NCBI RefSeq assembly: GCF_001277295.1
Contig: NZ_CP011456.1
Location: 2,108,001-2,172,000 of the forward strand
Reading direction: 5' to 3'
DNA: 64,000 bases
Source: Anabaena sp. WA102
GTDB taxonomy: Bacteria; Cyanobacteriota; Cyanobacteriia; Cyanobacteriales; Nostocaceae
Made by a program: the position numbers and the translations under genes. Below the pieces are notes generated by a model. That model made no database searches. It was not told the DNA's origin and worked only from the letters and a program-made list of their open reading frames with translations. Within the stretch, counting starts at the first letter, position 1; each line of letters opens with the position of its first letter. Positions 25,698 to 33,408 of this stretch are shown here, piece after piece.

Positions 25698-27992
25698 ATG
25701 GGGCGATTTGAGAAGCGACCAGAAAACCCACGCATTAGAGGTGAGCTATCCAGAGCCGCAGAAAATGCTCTATGGGATGTAGTTGAAGATTTAGAAAATC
25801 TTCAACAAAATCTGCTGAGGTCGTTGCAGGAAGACGTAAAACGGCTAGAAACTGAAAAAAATCGCTTATCTGGCGATATTCAAAGGTTAATTGAGGAAAA
25901 AGAAAATCTACAACAATCGCGGCAAATCACTGAACAGCAAGTGTTAATCCGTCAATTAGCAGAAGTTCTAGCCAAACATATATCTTCCCAATTACAATCG
26001 TCACTAAAAACTTTAGCTACTCAATCCGTAGAGCATAACTCCTCTGATTCATCTGCGCTGCAAAATACTCAATTAAACAATAATGCTATTAATGAAATCG
26101 GACAGAATGTCACTAATATGCTAGACAGTCTGGATGGGACGGTAACTATTGCCTTTAATTCACTATTACAAGAACTCAAAAACTATCAAGGTGATCTTTC
26201 CCAGCAGTTATCACGGATGTATAGCCAACAACAGCAAGGGGAAGCCATACTAGCAGAATTTGTCAATCGTCTGCGAAGTGAAGTAGAAAAAAATCGAGAT
26301 GCTAACTCCGTCAAAACAACAACAGGAGGCGCACCTACAGTTTTACAACTATCTGATAATCTGCGTGGTGAAGCCATAACTCATCAAAATGGTTCTTCGG
26401 AAAAATCCCCACAAAGAATCATGGTTGAACCAGTTGCTTTGATTCCTCATGAATCAGCACACAGTGATTCTACATCAGCAGCCAATGCGGTTATATTATC
26501 TTCACCAATAGATAACACTTCCAAACCCAGTTCTTTTGTAAATCCAGATTTACCAACAGTAATACCGGACAATAAAACCCCTGAACCCAGTTCTTTCGTA
26601 AATCCAGATTTACCAACAGTAATACCGGACAATAAAACCCCTGAACCCAGTTCTTTCGTAAATCCAGATACATCAGCAGCAGATAAAGCATCTGTACTTA
26701 GTTCTTTTGTAAGTCTAGATACACCATCGGAAGATCCAAATTCTGAACTTGGTGCTATTTTGACTTCTAAGGTATTAACAGCACCATCCCTGGGAGATAC
26801 AAAACCTGAACCACTTTCTGTTTTAACTCCTAATTTACCCACAGGAAGACCGCCAACACCAAAATTAAGACGGGAAACAACTCCTAGACAACCAACAACA
26901 CCTGAACAACCGATTACACCTCAACAACAAATAACTCCCAGACAACAAAGATCCCGGACATCTCCTAATTGGTCACAGTTGCAGATAGGTTTCCTTTTTA
27001 TTGCTTTGTCTACAGTGGTTTCGTCTCTTTACAACGTAGCAATTAAAGCGATTTTCTTTACAGCTTCTAACCCCTTGGCAGGATTGCCAACACAGCAGTT
27101 AATCTTTCCGACATTGGGGAATATTTTCTTGATTTTGATGCTGCGCTTATTAGTGGTTGTGCCATTAATGTTACTTTTATCACCTATATTACATCCTCCT
27201 ATTTGGCAAGAATTAGAAAATTTATTTGCTTCATTGGGAGCAAATGCAACGCCTACTCAGAATAAAACTAAACAGGCTCTATTTTTGTCAGTAATTAGCG
27301 GTTGTTTATTATTTGTATCACAGGTATTTATTTACATTGCTATTGGTGAAGTAACAACAGGAATGGCGATCGCCCTCTTCTTTGTCTATCCAGTTATGAG
27401 CGTGTTTCTGTCCTGGTTTCTATTTCAGGAACGTCCTAATTCACTAGTTACTGGAGCAATGGCAGCAATTTTTTGCGGTGAATTATTAGTTTTAGGTAGT
27501 CAGTCTACAGGGGTGAATAACACCTCATTGGGAAGCACCACAGCCATTCTATCTGGAATCGCCTTTGCAATTTACGTCATTCTCACCAGGATATGTGCTA
27601 CTAAACTCAAGTTACATCCTGTATCTTTGACTTTAATTAACTTCACCACCATGTTGTTATTAAGTCTTATCTGCTTAATAATTCCATTACCCGGTAATTT
27701 AAATGTAGCAATTAGTTCATATAACATCCTTGAACTGGTATTAAGTGCGTTTATATTAGGTGTTTTAACTTTGTGCGGTTACTTATTCAATAATTTTGGC
27801 ATTCGTAAACTAGGCTCTCCGTTCTCCTCTTTAATTGGAGCTACAGTCCCGATTTTAACAGTAATTTTCGCCGGGATCATGCTGCAAGAATCCCTAAATA
27901 TTGTCCAAGTTATAGGAGTTATCTTAGTGACCCTGGGTGCAGCAAGTATTAGCTGGAAAAAAACACCTAATCAGCTACAACCTACTAAATGA
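25698..27992 (+). CDS. Coiled-coil protein fused to an EamA/DMT-type transporter
   Basis: The 764-residue protein has three parts. Residues ~15-220 are strongly heptad-like (LENLQQNLLRSLQEDVKRLE) and predicted cytoplasmic coiled coil. Residues ~220-425 are a low-complexity Pro/Ser/Thr linker, including a 20-residue repeat (SSFVNPDLPTVIPDNKTPEP) present twice plus a partial third, encoded by a near-perfect 60-bp DNA repeat. Residues ~430-760 hold about ten transmembrane helices in two EamA halves (e.g. GEVTTGMAIALFFVYPVMSV). EamA proteins are usually ~300 residues, so the long N-terminal extension is the notable part. Substrate unknown. Confidence 0.85.
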   Translation: MGRFEKRPENPRIRGELSRAAENALWDVVEDLENLQQNLLRSLQEDVKRLETEKNRLSGDIQRLIEEKENLQQSRQITEQQVLIRQLAEVLAKHISSQLQSSLKTLATQSVEHNSSDSSALQNTQLNNNAINEIGQNVTNMLDSLDGTVTIAFNSLLQELKNYQGDLSQQLSRMYSQQQQGEAILAEFVNRLRSEVEKNRDANSVKTTTGGAPTVLQLSDNLRGEAITHQNGSSEKSPQRIMVEPVALIPHESAHSDSTSAANAVILSSPIDNTSKPSSFVNPDLPTVIPDNKTPEPSSFVNPDLPTVIPDNKTPEPSSFVNPDTSAADKASVLSSFVSLDTPSEDPNSELGAILTSKVLTAPSLGDTKPEPLSVLTPNLPTGRPPTPKLRRETTPRQPTTPEQPITPQQQITPRQQRSRTSPNWSQLQIGFLFIALSTVVSSLYNVAIKAIFFTASNPLAGLPTQQLIFPTLGNIFLILMLRLLVVVPLMLLLSPILHPPIWQELENLFASLGANATPTQNKTKQALFLSVISGCLLFVSQVFIYIAIGEVTTGMAIALFFVYPVMSVFLSWFLFQERPNSLVTGAMAAIFCGELLVLGSQSTGVNNTSLGSTTAILSGIAFAIYVILTRICATKLKLHPVSLTLINFTTMLLLSLICLIIPLPGNLNVAISSYNILELVLSAFILGVLTLCGYLFNNFGIRKLGSPFSSLIGATVPILTVIFAGIMLQESLNIVQVIGVILVTLGAASISWKKTPNQLQPTK
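26526..26671 (+). repeat. 60-bp in-frame tandem repeat in the transporter linker
   Basis: Two copies of a 60-bp unit and a partial third (starts at 26526, 26586 and 26646) differ at only a few bases, suggesting recent slippage or recombination. Each encodes one 20-residue linker unit. Confidence 0.9.
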
Positions 27993-28115
27993 GTTGGGGG
28001 AGTTGGGGGAGTGGAGGAGGTTGGGGGAGTTGGGGGAGTTGGGGGAGTGGAGGAGGTTGGGGGAGTTGGGGGAGTTGGGGGAGTTGGGGGAGTAGGGAGG
28101 GGAGTGGGGAGGGGA
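27991..28115. repeat. G-rich 9-bp minisatellite (GTTGGGGGA)
   Basis: Repeated GAGTTGGGG units with GTGGAGGAG variants begin at the stop of the transporter gene. Runs of four or five guanines every nine bases could form G-quadruplexes. A proline-rich ORF on the other strand is an artefact of the repeat. Confidence 0.85.
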
Positions 28116-28534
28116 GTGGGGAATTTTCTTTTTTCTCTGACTCCTGACTTCTGACTCCTGTTATATAAAGTTATCAGCAAAAAACTTCTGGAAAAATTCT
28201 TGGAAAATATGTAGATATTTCAGGAATAGGCAGTTATAATAGGTTATTAAGATACAAAATGTAAATCAATCTAACGTTCCTCCGTCTTACCCTATACCCC
28301 TGCATCCCAACACCCTGAGTATCTAAAGTCTTTGAGTTTACCAGGGGAAGGGGCTAGTTAGTCCGATGTGAGAAACCATCAATTTACACCCTCAGTATTT
28401 ACCGCCTAAAAATTCCCGAGTCAAACAGCAATTTTAGGTTTAGATTTAAAATATTTGTATCCAACTGGGTGTATAATTCTTAGTTTGATTTCAATATCAC
28501 ACTTGTAAACAAGCCATTTATCCGTCTGTAGAAT
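28116..28534 (+). promoter_or_regulatory. hetR upstream region
   Basis: This 419-bp non-coding leader contains TATAAT at 28235-28240, ~295 bp before the ATG. A long hetR leader with several start sites is known in Anabaena. No exact GTA-N8-TAC or TCCGGA site was found; GTAAATCAATCTAAC (28261) is only a partial NtcA-like match. Confidence 0.45.
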
Positions 28535-29434
28535 ATGACCAACGACATCGATCTGATCAAGCGTCTTGGACCTAGTGCGATGGATCAGATCATGCTTTAT
28601 CTGGCATTTAGTGCCATGCGTACAAGTGGCCATAGGCATGGAGCATTTTTAGATGCAGCCGCAACAGCAGCCAAGTGTGCAATTTACATGACTTATCTAG
28701 AGCAAGGACAAAATCTGCGAATGACTGGTCATTTGCACCACCTTGAGCCAAAACGAGTAAAAATCATTGTTGAAGAAGTAAGACTTGCTTTAACCGAAGG
28801 CAAACTGCTAAAAATGCTGGGTTCTCAAGAACCGCGCTATCTGATCCAACTTCCCTATGTCTGGATGGAAAAGTATCCTTGGATACCAGGAAGATCCCGC
28901 GTCCCCGGTACGAGTTTGACCAGTGAAGAGAAAAAACAAATTGAGCAAAAGCTCCCAGACAATCTTCCTGATGCGAAGTTAGTCTCCTCTTTTGAATTTA
29001 TGGAGTTAATTGACTTTCTTCATAAGCGATCGCAGGAAGACCTACCCCCTAGCCATCAGATGCCCTTGAGTGAAGCATTAGCCGAACATATTAAGCGTCG
29101 TCTACTGTATTCAGGAACGGTAACACGCATTGATTGTCCCTGGGGAATGCCCTTTTATGCTCTCACCCGTCCGTTCTATGCTCCAGCCGATGACCAAGAA
29201 CGTACATACACAATGGTCGAGGACACGGCTCGGTATTTCCGCATGATGAAATATTGGGCGGAGCGCAAACCAAACACAATGCGGGCTGTGGAAGAATTGG
29301 ATATTCCACCTGATTGGATTGAGCCAGCAATGGAGGAACTAGATGAAATTATTCGGTCTTGGGGTGATAAATATCACAAAGAAGGCGGAGTTCCGATGAT
29401 CTTACAGATGGTTGTTGGTAATAAAGATGAATAG
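28535..29434 (+). CDS. hetR: Heterocyst differentiation master regulator HetR
   Basis: 299 residues, the canonical length. The N-terminus NDIDLIKRLGPSAMDQIMLY and the DNA-binding region (SGHRHGAFLDAAATAAKCAI, MTGHLHHLEPKRVKIIVEEV) are near-identical to Anabaena HetR. The flap/hood follows, and the C-terminal hood that binds RGSGR keeps Glu253, Glu254 and Asp256 (VEELD) at exactly the published positions. HetR is a homodimeric/tetrameric transcription activator that starts heterocyst development and is inhibited by PatS/PatX peptides. The gene ends at 29434, followed by a hairpin and a convergent gene. Confidence 0.99.
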   Translation: MTNDIDLIKRLGPSAMDQIMLYLAFSAMRTSGHRHGAFLDAAATAAKCAIYMTYLEQGQNLRMTGHLHHLEPKRVKIIVEEVRLALTEGKLLKMLGSQEPRYLIQLPYVWMEKYPWIPGRSRVPGTSLTSEEKKQIEQKLPDNLPDAKLVSSFEFMELIDFLHKRSQEDLPPSHQMPLSEALAEHIKRRLLYSGTVTRIDCPWGMPFYALTRPFYAPADDQERTYTMVEDTARYFRMMKYWAERKPNTMRAVEELDIPPDWIEPAMEELDEIIRSWGDKYHKEGGVPMILQMVVGNKDE

Positions 29435-29454
29435 AAAACAAAATTTTTATGTTG

Positions 29455-29483
29455 CGTAGGGTGGCATATTTACCAACCCTACG
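29455..29483 (+). terminator. Hairpin after hetR
   Basis: CGTAGGGTGG (29455-29464) pairs with CCAACCCTACG (29473-29483), lying between the convergent hetR and cysteine-repeat genes. It could act as a bidirectional terminator. Confidence 0.5.
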
Positions 29484-29528
29484 TTGTAAATCTATTTACT
29501 CATGGGAGTTGAGGGTCAAGGCGAAAGT

Positions 29529-30080
29529 CTACGGCTTGGGGTTAAAACCCAATGGCTTTGTAGACACGGCACCAAAACCACTAGATCCTTCACTGGCACT
29601 AATACAAGTAGTTAATGCTTGAACAGGACTCAAATCAATTTCCCGACGTAAACCAACTACACACTCAGCAAAGGTTACTGGTAACAAACTGCGACCACAG
29701 GATGTTAAGGTAGCTAGATTTTCTGAACCCTGATAACTTTTACTAATGCTAACTACACAGGTTGCTAAATCCTGTGGACTGCGACTCTGACGACAGGAAG
29801 AAAGGGCATCCACAGGTGTGATTTGTGTAAGCTTATGAATTTTTGCTACACATGAGGATAACTCTCGTGGGCGAATTGCCGAAGCACAACTTTGAGATGC
29901 TGATGTAGCTGTAACTCCCACACTCAAAAGTTGGGCAGCACAAACTCGATAGTCATTCTCGTAGGAATCGGTAACAGCCAGAGTAGGTAAACTACCGATT
30001 AGTAATCCACCTATAGTTATAAATGATGCTGTAAATCCTCTGAAGGAATAATTGTTTTTTTTGTTCCCAAAGTTACTCAT
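29529..30080 (-). CDS. Secreted cysteine-repeat protein next to hetR
   Basis: The 183-residue protein has a signal peptide (FTASFITIGGLLIGSLPTLA) and then about four imperfect ~33-residue repeats. Each contains a pair of cysteines in the pattern V-x-A-x(3)-C ... P-x(2)-L-x(2)-CV-x(2)-I (e.g. PRELSSCVAKIHKL, PQDLATCVVSISKS, VTFAECVVGLRREI). Even cysteine numbers per repeat suggest helical hairpins tied by disulfides in the periplasm or outside. I do not recognise a named family. The gene is convergent with hetR; any link to differentiation is only positional. Confidence 0.75.
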   Translation of the reverse strand: MSNFGNKKNNYSFRGFTASFITIGGLLIGSLPTLAVTDSYENDYRVCAAQLLSVGVTATSASQSCASAIRPRELSSCVAKIHKLTQITPVDALSSCRQSRSPQDLATCVVSISKSYQGSENLATLTSCGRSLLPVTFAECVVGLRREIDLSPVQALTTCISASEGSSGFGAVSTKPLGFNPKP

Positions 30081-30459
30081 TTTTTTTCGCTTGTTAACAT
30101 AACCGTTTTCGATTCCACCAAGGTTATGCTACCGTAGAATCTAGTCCCAATTTTCTACCATCAAGGAATGTCAGTGCAATCACCGAAAAGTGGTGAATTC
30201 AACGGATTGATTTCTTGTGAATATTAGCGGTAAATAAGTAATTGGACAAAAATATTTACAGTCATTGCGAGCGAAGGGAAGCAATCACAACCCTGGCGAT
30301 TGCTTCATTTCACTTCGTTCCATTCGCAATGACGTTGTGTAATTAATTCTGTCTCACTACTTAAAAGACAATTTAGCCATAAAATGTCTATGCTTTTGGG
30401 AACTATGCCATAATGGTAAGTCTGAATAAAATTTTAGAAGGATTAAATTAAGGAAACTC
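30081..30459. other. Divergent region between the cysteine-repeat gene and rpsD
   Basis: It contains MITE family 1 copy B (30237-30361) and, near rpsD, the ribosome-binding sequence AAGGAAAC just before the ATG. Nothing else is recognisable. Confidence 0.5.
30237..30361. mobile_element. MITE family 1, copy B
   Basis: It lies in inverted orientation to copy A: AGTAATTGGACAAAAATATT at the left and TTCTGTCTCACTACT at the right, flanked by TA (30235-30236, 30362-30363). It lacks the ~25-bp internal palindrome found in copies A, D and E. Confidence 0.8.
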
Positions 30460-31068
30460 ATGTCCCGATATAGAGGACCCCGCCTCAGAATTGTCCGTCG
30501 TTTAGGCGAATTACCAGGCTTAACTCGCAAGAGTGCTAGACGTGCTTATCCCCCTGGACAACATGGTCAAAACCGTAAAAAGCGCTCTGAGTATGCTATC
30601 CGTTTAGAGGAAAAGCAAAAACTCCGCATGAACTACGGTTTAACTGAAAAACAAATGCTGCGTTATGTCCGTAAAGCTAGACGAGTAGCTGGTTCTACAG
30701 GACAGGTGTTGCTGCAATTGTTAGAAATGCGCCTGGACAATACGGTTTTCCGCATGGGTATGGCTCCGACAATCCCTGCCGCCCGTCAATTGGTAAATCA
30801 CGGTCATGTAACTGTTAATGGCAAACCAGTAAATATTGCCAGCTATCAATGCCGTCCTGGTGAAGAAGTCGCTGTGAGAAACAGAGAAGCTTCTAAGAAG
30901 TTGGTGGAAGCTAACTTGCAATATCCCGGTTTAGCTAACTTGCCTAGTCATCTAGAGTTTGATAAAACCAAGTTATCTGGTAAGGTCAATAGTGTAATTG
31001 AACGGGAATGGGTAGCACTACAAGTTAATGAACTACTCGTGGTGGAATACTACTCACGTCAAGCGTAA
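30460..31068 (+). CDS. rpsD: Small ribosomal subunit protein uS4
   Basis: The 202-residue 30S assembly protein binds 16S rRNA. MSRYRGPRLRIVRRLGELPG is the cyanobacterial/chloroplast S4 start, and the S4 RNA-binding domain covers ~residues 90-150 (EMRLDNTVFRMGMAPTIPAA, VNHGHVTVNGK). It is full length and monocistronic here. Four tandem AGTGGTC heptamers follow the stop (31073-31099). Confidence 0.98.
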   Translation: MSRYRGPRLRIVRRLGELPGLTRKSARRAYPPGQHGQNRKKRSEYAIRLEEKQKLRMNYGLTEKQMLRYVRKARRVAGSTGQVLLQLLEMRLDNTVFRMGMAPTIPAARQLVNHGHVTVNGKPVNIASYQCRPGEEVAVRNREASKKLVEANLQYPGLANLPSHLEFDKTKLSGKVNSVIEREWVALQVNELLVVEYYSRQA

Positions 31069-31142
31069 TAGTCAGTGGTCAGTGGTCAGTGGTCAGTGGT
31101 TATTAAAAAAGCAACAACTGACAACGAACAACTGACTCATGA

Positions 31143-32147
31143 CTAACCGCCAATTTGCGACATGGTACGGGTGTATGTGCCGACAGTACCAGAGTCGCGT
31201 TGCTTAAAGTTGATTTCTGATTTGATATTTAAAATTTGTCTGACTTGTGATTGTAAGTCGGTGGTGCTAATGCCAGCACGTAAAGCAGTTTTTAAGTCAA
31301 TTTGACCTGTTTCGTTTAATAAGCAGGGACGTAGCCAACCATCGGCACTTAAACGCATCCGATTACAGCGATCGCAAAAACATTCTGACATTTGGCTAAT
31401 AAATCCTATTGTACCTTTAGCCCCAGGAATTTGAAATACATCAGCCGGTCCGTTACCACGAATTTGGGATTCTGTCAATCCCCAACGCTCACGGATTGAT
31501 TGACGCAAATCGGCTGAAGATACCCAACCGCGATCGCCAAACAAGTCTTCATTCCCAATAGGCATAAACTCAATAAATCGGACGTGCCATTGTTTATCAA
31601 TAGTTAAAGCAGCTAGATCTAAAATTTCATGGTCATTAACACCAGGAATTACTACCACATTTAATTTCAATGGGTCAAATCCTACATTATACGCAGTTTG
31701 GATACCTTGCCATACTTGTTGCCAACGTCCACGCCCATGATTACCGCTAATTTCTTCAAATATATGTGGATCTAAAGAGTCTAAACTAATATTAATTCTT
31801 GTTAAACCTGCATCATAGAGGCTTTGAGCAATAGGAGCGAGTAAAAACCCATTTGTAGTCATTGCTAAATCTTCGGTTTGGGGAAGATGAGCAATTTTTT
31901 CAACTAAATCAACTAAGTGGGGACGGAGTAAAGGTTCACCACCAGTTAAGCGAAAGCGGGTAAAACCGACAGGGATAAATACTTCTTGAATGAGGGTAAG
32001 CAGTTCTTCATCAGTTAACAATTGTTCCTTGACAATATAATCAAGTTCTGCACCTGATGGCATACAGTATTGACAACGAAAATTACAGCGATCAATTAAA
32101 CTGATGCGGAGATAGTCCACCTTGGTTATAATATCGCTAGTTGTCAT
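31143..32147 (-). CDS. moaA: GTP 3',8-cyclase MoaA
   Basis: The 334-residue radical-SAM enzyme opens molybdenum-cofactor biosynthesis. The N-terminal [4Fe-4S] motif is CNFRCQYC (CxxxCxxC). RLTGGEPLLRPHLVDLV and MTTNGFLLAPIA are SAM- and substrate-barrel segments, and FPGA-type FQIPGAKGTIGFISQMSECF leads to the C-terminal cluster motif CDRCNRMRLSADGWLRPCL. Length and motifs are complete; the usual C-terminal GG is present (QIGG). No other moa gene lies in the window. Confidence 0.97.
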   Translation of the reverse strand: MTTSDIITKVDYLRISLIDRCNFRCQYCMPSGAELDYIVKEQLLTDEELLTLIQEVFIPVGFTRFRLTGGEPLLRPHLVDLVEKIAHLPQTEDLAMTTNGFLLAPIAQSLYDAGLTRINISLDSLDPHIFEEISGNHGRGRWQQVWQGIQTAYNVGFDPLKLNVVVIPGVNDHEILDLAALTIDKQWHVRFIEFMPIGNEDLFGDRGWVSSADLRQSIRERWGLTESQIRGNGPADVFQIPGAKGTIGFISQMSECFCDRCNRMRLSADGWLRPCLLNETGQIDLKTALRAGISTTDLQSQVRQILNIKSEINFKQRDSGTVGTYTRTMSQIGG

Positions 32148-32228
32148 ATTGAAAAAAGGGGTTATAATTCAAACTATTTTATTATAGAGCCTTCATTATA
32201 AAATGAGCCATTTATAATCAAATATATA

Positions 32229-32353
32229 AGTAGTGAGACAGAATTAATTACACAATGTCATTGCGAATGGAACGAAGTGAAATGAAGCAATCGCAAGGGT
32301 TGTGATTGCTTCCCTTCGCTCGCAATGACTGTAAATATTTTTGTCTAATTACT
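32229..32353. mobile_element. MITE family 1, copy C
   Basis: Same ends and orientation as copy A, TA-flanked (32227-32228, 32354-32355). It lacks the extra internal palindrome, like copy B. Confidence 0.8.
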
Positions 32354-32397
32354 TAGCAATGCTATTTGATTTGTAAACATTGCAAAAGTCAAAAGTC

Positions 32398-32430
32398 AGA
32401 TCCCCGACTTCTTAGAGAAGTCGGGGATCT
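32398..32430. repeat. Perfect 15-bp palindrome with 3-nt loop
   Basis: AGATCCCCGACTTCT and AGAAGTCGGGGATCT pair around TAG. This is a widespread cyanobacterial intergenic palindrome that could act as a transcription or mRNA-stability element. Confidence 0.8.
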
Positions 32431-32479
32431 AATATCTTATTTATTGTTAAAAATAAAATACAATTTTAATATATAATTA

Positions 32480-32627
32480 AGTAGTGAGACAGAATTAATT
32501 ACACAATGTCATTGCGTAAGCGTTGCGTGGCGTTAGCCATATGGAACGAAGTGAAATGAAGCAATTCCAAGGGTTGTGATTGCTTCCCTTCCCTCGCAAT
32601 GACTGTAAATATTTTTGTCCAATTACT
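32480..32627. mobile_element. MITE family 1, copy D
   Basis: Same ends as copy A, TA-flanked, with the extra TAAGCGTTGCGTGGCGTTAG palindrome. Copies C and D sit ~130 bp apart in the same orientation. Confidence 0.8.
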
Positions 32628-32678
32628 TATCTTGGATAATTATATATTTTTTTAGTAAGCAATGCTTACTTTACAAAA

Positions 32679-32993
32679 ATGGAAAATAATAATTTTTGGA
32701 TTCAAGAATATGTTCATCAAATGTCTTTATTATTGGATTTACCAATAAATGAAGAATCTAAAGATGGAGTAATTGCCGATTTTGAGAAAATCAAAGATAT
32801 CGCTGAAATCGTCAATTATAATGAAGCTTTAATTTTACGGGTTGCAGCAATTTTAGGGACTTCCAATTTAAAAAACATCCCACCTCCAAGTCGTAAAACC
32901 TTCCGCCCCGACAAATGTACAAATTTCTTGGGACAATTTATCTGTTGGAAGTCCCTTAGAAAAACATGGTATAATTCAATAGGTTTCTGTTAG
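32679..32993 (+). CDS. AtzG-like (DUF4089) small protein, 3' end altered by a MITE
   Basis: The present frame codes for 104 residues. Residues 1-59 (e.g. IQEYVHQMSLLLDLPINEES and RVAAIL) match the AtzG/DUF4089 proteins that accompany AtzE/AtzF-type amidases. The last 45 residues are encoded by a MITE inserted at TTA 32853-32855. Removing it with one TTA yields RVAAIL-EKHGIIQ and a stop, a 66-residue product of normal size. No amidase gene remains beside it; the next gene is the interrupted amino-acid-oxidase-type gene. The altered protein may still fold because the change is C-terminal. Confidence 0.75.
   Translation: MENNNFWIQEYVHQMSLLLDLPINEESKDGVIADFEKIKDIAEIVNYNEALILRVAAILGTSNLKNIPPPSRKTFRPDKCTNFLGQFICWKSLRKTWYNSIGFC
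32856..32955. mobile_element. 100-bp MITE in the AtzG-like gene
   Basis: Perfect 11-bp inverted ends GGGACTTCCAA (32856-32866) and TTGGAAGTCCC (32945-32955) are flanked by TTA on both sides (32853-32855, 32956-32958). The ends differ from MITE families 1 and 2. Confidence 0.8.
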
Positions 32994-33408
32994 GAATAAA
33001 ACTCTTTTTTAAAACAAACCACAGAGGCACAGAGGACACAGAGAAAAAGCATTTTTAACTTAACTGTATTGTGGTGTAATTTATTTTAAATCTTAAATAT
33101 CGAAATTATGAAAACTTACGACTGGATTGTTATTGGTGCGGGAATTACTGGTGCTGCACTTGCTTATGAACTAAGAAAAATCGGATTTTCTGTCCTTTTG
33201 TTAGAACAATATGAAATATCTCAAAATGCTACTCGTTATAGTTATGGTGGAATTAGTTTTTGGTCAGGAAAAACACCAATTACACAACAATTATGTAAGG
33301 AAGGTATTACCCGTCACCGTATCTTATCACAGGAATTAAATGCAGATACTCAATTTCGGAAATTAGATTTATTAATGACTATTCCTGTGGATATGAATCC
33401 TGAAATTA

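Larger units (their letters stand above)
32148..32678. other. Repeat-filled region upstream of the AtzG-like gene
   Basis: It holds two direct MITE family 1 copies (32229-32353, 32480-32627), a perfect palindrome between them (32398-32430), and a small hairpin, AGTAAGCA-TGCTTACT (32653-32669), just before the next ATG. No ORF is supported. Confidence 0.7.

Noticed and set aside
26447..26842. 131-codon minus-strand ORF with repeated FTKELGSGVLL
   Set aside because: Antisense shadow of the 60-bp repeat in the transporter linker.
27971..28180. Proline-rich 69-codon ORF (PPTPPTPPT)
   Set aside because: Generated by the G-rich minisatellite; no homologous protein features.
28261..28275. NtcA site upstream of hetR
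   Set aside because: GTA-N8-TAA lacks the final C of the GTA-N8-TAC consensus and no -10 is properly spaced.
32994..33107. Missing amidase gene between the AtzG-like and oxidase genes
   Set aside because: Only 114 bp with an ACAGAGGCACAGAGG-type repeat; no amidase remnant could be read, so a deletion is possible but unsupported.
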